From NCBI RefSeq assembly GCF_021347895.1, contig NC_067117.1:38335567-38399566 (forward strand): a DNA stretch of 64,000 nucleotides. Reading direction: 5' to 3'. The translations under genes were made by a program, and so were the position numbers. Position 1 is the first letter of the stretch. The number at the start of each line of letters is the position of its first letter. The stretch is from Acanthochromis polyacanthus. Lineage: Eukaryota; Chordata; Actinopteri; Pomacentridae. This document shows, piece after piece, positions 56,612 to 64,000 of the stretch. Under the pieces are notes generated by a model. That model saw only the letters and a list, made by a program, of their open reading frames with translations, ran no database searches and was not told the DNA's origin.

Positions 56612-58738
56612 AGGTGACAAGATGCACAGTGTGCTGTGCCCTCTTCCACTGCCCCCTGTGCCCCACTGGCCGGTACAAGCCTCGGTCAAAGGCTATGGTT
56701 CTACAGCACCTGGATGTGCATAAAAAAATGCGCTCCAACATGAAGGTTAGTTCCCCTCTATCAACTTTGTACTATGCCATGATAACTTTTTTGCTTGTCA
56801 TCACTGCCTGTGTCAGATATTCGTTAGCTTTATATTACTAGGAACACACACAATGTTAGACATGATGTTTTTGTCTCTTCATAGATTTTTACATAACCAA
56901 ATGTCATCAGGCCTGCAGGCCTGGAAGCAGTGGCCATTTTCACTGCCCTTTCTGTTCTGAAACAAAAGTGAAAAGACAGGATGTAGAGAGGCACTTAAAA
57001 AGCTGCCGGCCAATGTCTGTACTGGTGAGGACTTGTGTGTGTGTTTGTCAAAAACTATATATATGGGGTGTATGTTCTGGTCTAGGCCAGATAAAGACCT
57101 TCTCCTAACAATATGAAAATTGAAAAGAAAAATAGTCTGAGTCTCAGTGAAATACTGGAAAGTGGCAAAGTTCAACACAGTATAAATGATTTCCGTGCAA
57201 CAAACATAAGAGTCGTAAACCCGAGCCTGTTCCGGACCAGACTGAAAACATACTGTTTTGCATCATATACTGAAAAATTCGTTACGCAACGTTCTATGCC
57301 AGTCCATCTCCATTTTGGTGGTCCTTTTGCCTTCTGTTATTTTAAGAGAATATGCTTACACGTTTCTTTTTGTGACCGTTTCTCTCTCACAGGTAGAGGA
57401 GAGTGCCCAGGACAAGACAGAAGTGAGTGATTCCGTCCCTGACATACAGGAGGATACATCTAGTGACTGTAGGACACTACCAGAAACATCTTTGCCAATC
57501 AGTCCCAGCATGGACAAACCCCCCTGCAGAGTACGCGGAGAACAATTGAAAACTATTCTTTGTAAACACTGTAATCTGAAGATTCTTAAAAAAAAAAAAA
57601 AAAACCACACACATTTACAGAAAACATACTGACATTGCTCACAGAGACATCAATGCTTCTTCCCATCTTGATGCCATGTGCGTAGATGAGAGAAATGGGA
57701 TATATGCTGTGAAAAAATCCTTTATTGGACCACTTGTGCCTCTGCATGTACAAAAGAAAACTTGGGGGAAACTGCATCAAGTAAAGTGTGAGTCCAATGA
57801 ATGCCAGAAGGACTGTGACTTTGCTGTTCGGAGTGGCTTAACGACATTTCTATTAGGGTTGTGGAGAACCCAGGTGCAGACATCACTGACAAAACGCAAG
57901 GCATAATTAAAAGAATTTATTAACTAAATCATAAAACCTTTTACAACTGAAAACGAGACTGAAGTGGACAAAAACCTAATTAGACAGAGGTGAAACAGAC
58001 TAAAATGGGAGACAAAAACTAAACTAGATAAAGGCAACAGCAAGACTAAGAGGTACTTACAGAAGGAGAACGAACAGCTAACACAAGAGCAAACTAGGGT
58101 CAAACAAGCATCAAGTCCAATCCAGAAAAGGGGTGAAAAATGACAAAGTCCAACAACTGAGAAGCCAGCAGAGGAGGGTAGAGGGGAGTCAAGAGAGAAC
58201 TGCATGTATGCCTAACAATGCGCCAGCGAAGACTGAGGGGAATGGCAGAGCTTAAATAACAGGAGACAGGTGAGTAGAATTGACCAATTAGTGGCAGCTG
58301 ACGCTCGTGCCGTAATCAGAGTAAGTGACAAAGCCAGAAGATGAGTGACAGGAGAGAAGGGCCAGAGACAGGGAGACAAAGACACACCAGCAAAAATACA
58401 CACAGAAGAGCAACCAACACAGAAGGAACAAACAGGCACGCGTCTAAACAGAAAACAACAAGGTCCAAAAAGGGTCAAATCCAAACGAGGGGAGGAAGGA
58501 AAAGGGAGGAAAAGTGGAACAGGAACAAAGGCAGCACAGGGGCAGAATCCTGACAATTTCAGTGCCATCATTCTGCTCTTTGGATTACTGTTCAGCAAAT
58601 GCCATCCAGACTGCAATCCATGAAGAAACATTAAGTGATATGGTTAAAAACAAGTGGTTTGGAGAAAACAAGAAACACCAGTGTCTCAAGCTGCAGTCAC
58701 AGGCAGCTGTTGCTAGTGTACCAGCCACAGTTGATGTC
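56612..58738 (+). pseudogene. KDZ-like (Zisupton-type) transposase remnant
   Basis: Exon-like blocks: 56612-56744 (zinc-finger-like CALFHCPLCPTGRY and HLDVHKKM), 56884-57024 (HFHCPFCSETKVKRQDVERH, LKSCRP) and 57394-57847 (CKHCNLKILKK, then SSHLDAMCVDERNGIYAVKK, PLHVQKKTWGKLHQVKCES, ECQKDCDFAVRSGLTTF). After a 705-bp LTR the frame resumes with QCHHSAL and, shifted, HEETLSDMVKNKWFGENKKH and CLKLQSQAA. The order (paired zinc fingers, DINASSHL/VCVD block, HVQK, KWFGE) is what I recall from fish KDZ-superfamily proteins. Frameshifts, an A17 run near 57590 and LTR insertions have killed it. Name moderately certain. Confidence 0.5.
57851..58555 (-). repeat. Solo LTR, 705 bp
   Basis: On the minus strand it begins TGTCAGGATTCTGCCCC and ends near CCACAACCCTAATA, where the TA presumably derives from CA. 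TSD ATTTC at 57846-57850 and 58556-58560. Removing it rejoins the KDZ-like frame (GLTTF-QCHH). Minus-strand AATAAA near 57920, about 70 bp from the LTR end. Likely Gypsy-type, related in style to the LTRs at 12882 and 16137. Confidence 0.75.
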
Positions 58739-59109
58739 TGTTACGATCCAACCTCTAGGGGTTGGCTGGATGCAACAAAATAACCAGATGGCATTGGTTT
58801 AGGTTAAGGGATTTATTGCTTAGTAGTAAAAGGAACGGAAGAGTGACAATAAAACACAAGACGAGTGGGTGTTGCCAAAACAAAGAACGGAATAAAACAT
58901 AACAAAGGCTAACAGAAGTAGTATATAGGGGACACCTTTGCGCGTGCACGTGAAAATGCGCGTGCACGCGGGTGGGGGAGGGGCGCGGGGGGAGGGGCGC
59001 GGGGAGGGGTGAAATTACGAATTATGAAATATGAATATAATAATAATGATAATAATAATGATAAAATATTAAATAAATAAAATAAAATAAAACCCTTCCC
59101 CCCGCTGCA
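58739..59109 (-). repeat. Possible second solo LTR, 371 bp
   Basis: It cuts off the KDZ-like frame at 58738. Starts TGTTACGATCCAACC, ends CCGCTGCA; TGTC on both sides (58735-58738, 59110-59113). Minus-strand AATAAA near 58812. The right border falls at a CA microsatellite, so the TSD may be accidental. Confidence 0.35.
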
Positions 59110-59111
59110 TG

Positions 59112-59112
<1 letters not shown>

Positions 59113-59153
<41 letters not shown>
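59113..59153 (+). repeat. (CA)n microsatellite
   Basis: About 20 CA units. Confidence 0.92.
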
Positions 59154-59156
<3 letters not shown>

Positions 59157-59194
59157 TGCACGTTTTCTATTTATTAACTTGTTTTGTCTTTTTT

Positions 59195-59275
59195 AATGAT
59201 GCACTGACTGTCTGGCACTTTTAAATGTCGTACTGGCTACAATGACAATAAAGGACTATTCTATTCTATTCAGTG
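59195..59275 (+). repeat. LINE 3' end with (TTCTA)n tail
   Basis: GGCTACAATGACAATAAAGG followed by ACTATTCTATTCTATTC resembles the 3' tail of a fish L2/Rex-type LINE. No coding part attached. Confidence 0.5.
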
Positions 59276-59493
59276 GGTTTTACAGAGTTAAAAGGTATTT
59301 CTGTATTGAAATCACAATTACTTAGATATCAGTTGTTCTACAGCTGCTTAAAGATATAGTTTGTTAAATTAGGCTCCATAAACCCAGCTCAACAAAAGAA
59401 AAAGTTAGAACTTGCTCGCACAAGCACAGGCATGTCTGAGCTCAACAAAAGCACAGTAGCCAATTATGTTTATTCTGCCTGGATAACATCCCT

Positions 59494-59618
59494 GTGAAAC
59501 AAGCAGAGGACACCTTTTTTATGGAAAGGCTACTTCGCGTGACACAGCTGACCCAGACCCCTGTACCTTACAACGCTCCTGTTCTATTACAGACGATGAC
59601 TTCATTTAACGGTAGGCA
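59494..59618 (+). other. Exon-like open stretch of unknown origin
   Basis: Frame KQAEDTFFMERLLRVTQLTQ, TPVPYNAPVLLQTMTSFN ends at a donor-like ACG-GTAGGC. No domain recognised; it may belong to the KDZ-like remnant or to the element with the long inverted repeat. Function unknown. Confidence 0.25.
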
Positions 59619-59738
59619 TGCAGATGTACCTTTTACATATATATTATACTGCATGTATTCTGTGTGTACAACGAGATTAAGCAATCAGATGAAACAAAAT
59701 CGGATGATATTACTAATGGCACAGCAAGAAACCTCCAA

Positions 59739-60375
59739 ATATAGAAGAAAAATTTCATGTGCAACTGAAATTGTACAACTGGATTGTTTATACATGCTTA
59801 TTTGTTATACCTTTGTTATACTAAAGGTTGTAAATAACCCAAAATAATAATATATTTGAAACATCACTTTTTTAAATGTAAAATTGTGTTTTTGCTGATA
59901 TATTGTTTGAAAAAAGAAATATTAATGACAAAAAATGACTGCTATTGGCAGCAAGTAAAAGAAGGCATCACAAGAAAATAGTTCAAAGTAGAAATAGATA
60001 AATAGATTGATTTAACATGAGGTGCTTATCAGTATAAGTAGACTATAAAACCCATAAACTCCCATTTTACTGGAACTTATGTGGTATCAGATACAAGCGG
60101 TTCTCTTATTTACTTTTATTTCTATTCCTTTTTTAAATACACAGATGAATTACAAAGAAAAACAGCAGTTTAGCTGCACATTTCTGCACATGTATGACAA
60201 CATAATAATGTAAAATAGTGCAGAAATTACATAGAAGGTGCAGTTTGCATGTAAACATGTAGTTTCAGTAAATAAATACAAAGTGCATGAGGAAGTAGGT
60301 GCAGATATTTCCAGATTCTGTAAATTCAACAGTGAGTAAATTATATTAAATTTAAGTGCTACTTGAGTAAGATTT
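59739..60375 (+). repeat. Left arm of a long inverted repeat
   Basis: The plus strand matches the complement of 63394-64000 almost throughout, e.g. GGTGCAGATATTTCCAGATT and AGTTTCAGTAAATAAATACA. The outer part (59739-59800) is diverged. The right arm is cut by the window edge, so the true length is unknown (over 600 bp). Confidence 0.88.
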
Positions 60376-63300
60376 TATTCTTGAAATATACATGTAGTGA
60401 TATTCAATGTTTTTCTCCACTTTGTATGATTTTAATTTTAAATGTTGAATCAGCTGATGCATAAAAACTAAAGATTATCAGCCGCAGGTATCCAACAACA
60501 GGAGTCAAATCTCTGCTGCTTTATGCACAAAAGCTTTAATTTAGTAAAAATAAAATGTAAAAACACGTTCTTTTCCAACAAAATCCTTTAAAACACACAT
60601 TTAAGACTTTTCTTTAGTATTAGCAGCTACTTAGATGAGAATATAAACTTAGAAGAGAGTTTATTTTTGGAAATTACAGTGATTTAAATGTTTTTCTCCA
60701 CTTTAAATGATTTCTGGTTAAATTTTGAATCAAAAAACAAACAAACTCGAGATGATCAGCTGTAGTCAACCTCTGATGTCCACCAATAGGAGCCAAAACT
60801 CTGCAGCTTCATGTTTTTATGCACAAAATTTCAGTTTTTATTCAGTAAAGGTGGGAAAAACTTCCAGAAAACTTCATCATTATCATCATGCATTAAACTC
60901 CTTTTTTAGAATTAGGATCCATTTAAATGATAATTTACACTAAAGAATGAGTTTTTTCTTCTTAATTGTAGACTTACTGAATGTTTCCAGGCATAAATGT
61001 GTTGCCTTTTAGCTGCTAGTTGTACAAAATGCTCTTAAATCTCCATCTTAACTGAGTCGTTCATTAAGATTACTTTAACAAAACATGTTAAAAATAAACA
61101 GCCAACTGTTTCTAACAGAAATCAGCTTCTTTTAGTTACTTTTAGAAAATAAATGTTTCTAGAAATAAAACTTTTAACCTCATTTTCAGAGCTTTGGGTT
61201 ACATTCAGGCGACTTTTTCAGATATTTGACCCAAAACCTAAAAAGATGCTTTGAGATAAAGGTGTTTCAGAATAAATAACACAGAATTTATACAGAAGAA
61301 AGTTGGAAACATGAAGGAAAAGCTTGGATGTGTGTGGAATATCACAGCTACAGTTGATCTGAACATGGAGAGAGTTCTGCTGGAAAGATTATTTTACTCG
61401 ACTTGTAGAGAAATTACATCAGGGAACTTATATTTATAAGATAAATAATATATTTGATGAAAACATCAGTTTTAAATTTGAATTTGAGACTTTATTGAGG
61501 AACAGATTGTCATTGTTTATGATGATTGCCTCATTGAAAAGTTCATATTTTTCACAAAAAGTGCAAAAAAAGATTTTAAAAAATCCTGTCTGTAACTAGA
61601 TACAACCACTTCTCTTCATTTATATTTATACCTTTTTTTAACTAGATAATTGCAAAAAAACAGCTCCTTTGTTCTGTTGTTGTTATGCAAAAACCAAAAA
61701 AGTGATTGAAAAACAGAAAATACAGGAAAAGAAATCAGGTTTTACTGTTGCATGCACAAAAAAGACTTCTATTTTGTACAATCTTGAAATAAACGGGTTT
61801 GCACATGAGACTTTCTTCACCTGTTATCAGAACATAATCAGAGTTGCAGTCTGTTCTCATAGTTGTTCTGCTTTAACGGATTCGTAAATTAGTTTTCCTC
61901 CTTTTTTCCTGAATGACACTCACAGTTTTCTGCCCTAAAAGGAAATTTGTTGCTGCAGGAGTTTCTCTTCAGTTAATGTCTGTACAATAAATTTCAAAAA
62001 TCACGCCAGTCCATCCAGTGGTTGGAATCACACCACCATTGTGGCTAATGACCAGCACTGACCATAACCAGACAGAAAAACCTCTGTTCAATACCCACAG
62101 AGAGAAACCTGAACAAAAGTGGGTGACTATTTTATGATGGAGGGAAGGCTGCACCGCCTCAGACCGACTCCACCACTAAAATCTGACATTTATACAAACA
62201 TGTCGGCTCAAAACTAACAAAGGGCTAAGGTAGAAACTGAAAGCGACAGCTCTGGCTGTGAATGTCTAAGCCTACTGGTGGCTGACAAAGGAAAATTCTG
62301 TGAACTGAAAACGCCGTCGTATGTTGGGCTCTCATTAACTTCAATTACTCCAAACTCAGAGAAAATACTATAAGTCACTCAGATTCTAAAACGGTCACTA
62401 CGATCTCAAATCTTTACTTTAACCAAACTACGAGATTCAAAGTCAACAAGGTTCACCGAAACTTCTTCTGCAATACTAACTCTGGTTAATTACTGGAACG
62501 ACACAGGGAGAACTCTACGCTTTCTTTCAAAGTCCAAAAAACTAAAAACTCATTCACAAAAAGACGGAGATGCTCGGGGTGGGTCCACGACAGGGCTGGA
62601 AACTGAAGTCAGCGGTATGCCAAGGTAGAGAGGAGACGACGTGGTTAAACAGGTAAGCAGCCACAGGAACCGGTAATCCAACTGAAAGTAACGGAGGACA
62701 GGAGAGTTTAGTGAAAAGCTTAGACAACTGAGAAATACTGCACAAGCTGTGAACCCTACGAGCACTGGCTACGATCCGGCACAGAAGAGTGGCTGGTGTC
62801 TTCCTTTAAGCAGCACCAATAGCAGGCACACCACCTGTCACAGATCTCACTGATGAAGTCAATAGAAAACACCTGCAGCCTTGCTGCCGGAGATACCAAA
62901 AAAGGGCAGGGGAGAAAAAATAAAACTATTCAGGCCTGGCTGGCGTCCGCCTGACATTTACATATGTGGTTTTGGATTTATTTGGAGATATGTGTTACAT
63001 TTCTGCCTCCATGGTGAATTAATTTTGTATTCAACAGCCATATTTATTTACAGACACACTGTCCAAATTACTGGAAATAAAACACACAGAAAAGTCAGAT
63101 TTTGTTGTAGATTCCTAGCAGTAATAGAAAAATACCTCTGGAAAAAAAGCTGTGAGTAGCAGAAACTGAATTATTTCTATTGGGATGCAGATAAAAACCT
63201 CAAATAAACCCCAAAATGATCTGTTTAACTGTAAAAAATGCACTTTTGTTTGCTTTTCTTGTCTAAAACGGGTGAATTCTTCCTCTAAGTCATTTTTAAA

Positions 63301-63393
63301 TGGTTTTACTGCAATAAATATTTATCCACTGACTTCAAACTAACTGAAAAACTGGATTTTAAACCCACTAGATGCTTCAGCTCTGATAAAATA
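60376..63393. other. Interior between the long inverted repeat arms
   Basis: 3 kb, AT-rich, no convincing gene. Two diverged direct repeats lie at about 60395-60560 and 60665-60860 (TTTTTCTCCACTTT..., ACAGGAGTCAAA/ATAGGAGCCAAA, TTTATGCACAAAA). 62000-62960 is GC-richer; its right end GCGTCCGCCTGACA resembles an LTR terminus, but no partner end or TSD was established. Confidence 0.5.
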
Positions 63394-64000
63394 CAAAGTA
63401 GCACTTAAATTTAATATAATTTACTCACTGTTGAATTTACAGAATCTGGAAATATCTGCACCTACTTCCTCATGCACTTTGTATTTATTTACTGAAACTA
63501 CATGTTTACATGCAAACTGCACCTTCTATGTAATTTCTGCACTATTTTACATTATTATGTTGTCATACATGTGCAGAAATGTGCAGCTAAACTGCTGTTT
63601 TTCTTTGTAATTCATCTGTGTATTTAAAAAAAGGAATAGAAATAAAAGTAAATAAGAGAACCGCTTGTATCTGATACCACATAAGTTCCAGTAAAATGGG
63701 AGTTTATGGGTTTTATAGGTTACTTATACTGATAAGCACCTCATGTTAAATCAATCTATTTATCTATTTCTACGTTGAACTATTTTCTTGTGATGCCTTC
63801 TTTTACTTGCTGCCAATAGCAGTCATTTTTTGTCATTAATATTTCTTTTTTCAAACAATATATCAGCAAAAACACAATTTTACATTTAAAAAAAGTGATG
63901 TTTACACCAAATATATTATTATTTTGGGTTATTTACAACCTTTAGTATAACAAATAAGCATCTATAAAGGTTTCTACAGTTGTACATGAAATTTTTCTTC
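63394..64000 (-). repeat. Right arm of the long inverted repeat (cut by the window edge)
   Basis: Complement of 59739-60375, ending at the window edge with ATGAAATTTTTCTTC. Confidence 0.88.

Noticed and set aside
62941..62955. LTR end GCGTCCGCCTGACA
   Set aside because: Only one end is visible; candidate left ends with TTTAC flanks were not convincing.

Overview
The window is vertebrate nuclear DNA, most likely from a teleost fish. It is AT-rich and intron-bearing, carries fish-type repeats (Tc1/mariner, hAT, piggyBac MITEs, KDZ-like, Ty3/Gypsy, L1) and has a coiled-coil gene of the CCDC106-like group that is expanded in fishes. Almost everything else is transposon-derived, and much of it is nested. 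Many insertions could be dated relative to each other by matching target-site duplications (TSDs) or by finding an uninterrupted copy elsewhere in the window.

Layout. 1-7146: the 3' part of a degraded hAT transposon, interrupted by a nearly full-length L1 (805-6735). 7564-20789: a minus-strand Ty3/Gypsy element with short LTRs and a 5-bp TSD. It holds a SINE, a 9-bp-TSD DNA element, an L1 fragment that replaces part of the integrase, and a 7.7-kb insertion with a 17-bp TSD. That insertion contains a second LTR element (12882-18730), whose 5' LTR contains a hAT (16560-18389), which itself carries an L1 fragment. 22.4-24.3 kb: LINE remnant, an AT-rich repeat and a piggyBac-type MITE. 24834-42521: a three-exon minus-strand CCDC106-like gene whose phases match exactly. 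Intron 2 holds a 2.4-kb putative solo LTR. Intron 1 holds a MITE, which contains an integrase-like DNA transposon, which contains both a second copy of its own family and a Tc1 element with an intact transposase.

42.7-44.5 kb: two MITEs, one a chimera carrying a piece of the piggyBac MITE. 45333-50670: a HECT/G2E3-like gene (+) and a retroviral-integrase-like gene (-), tail to tail and both broken. 50.8-55.7 kb: piggyBac MITE, a perfect 48-bp palindrome, a Merlin/ISXO2-like transposase exon, an AT-rich repeat copy and a hAT MITE. 56.6-59.1 kb: a KDZ-like transposase remnant split by an LTR. 59.7-64.0 kb: a long inverted repeat whose right arm runs off the window.

The most unusual item is the integrase-like family, present as three copies. 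In the two-copy family the element has about 1.4-kb terminal inverted repeats, a 6-bp TSD, and a short THAP-like first exon inside the repeat, so each element carries that exon at both ends. I know of no named superfamily with this combination, but novelty was not tested. Only the Tc1 transposase and perhaps the CCDC106-like gene look intact.
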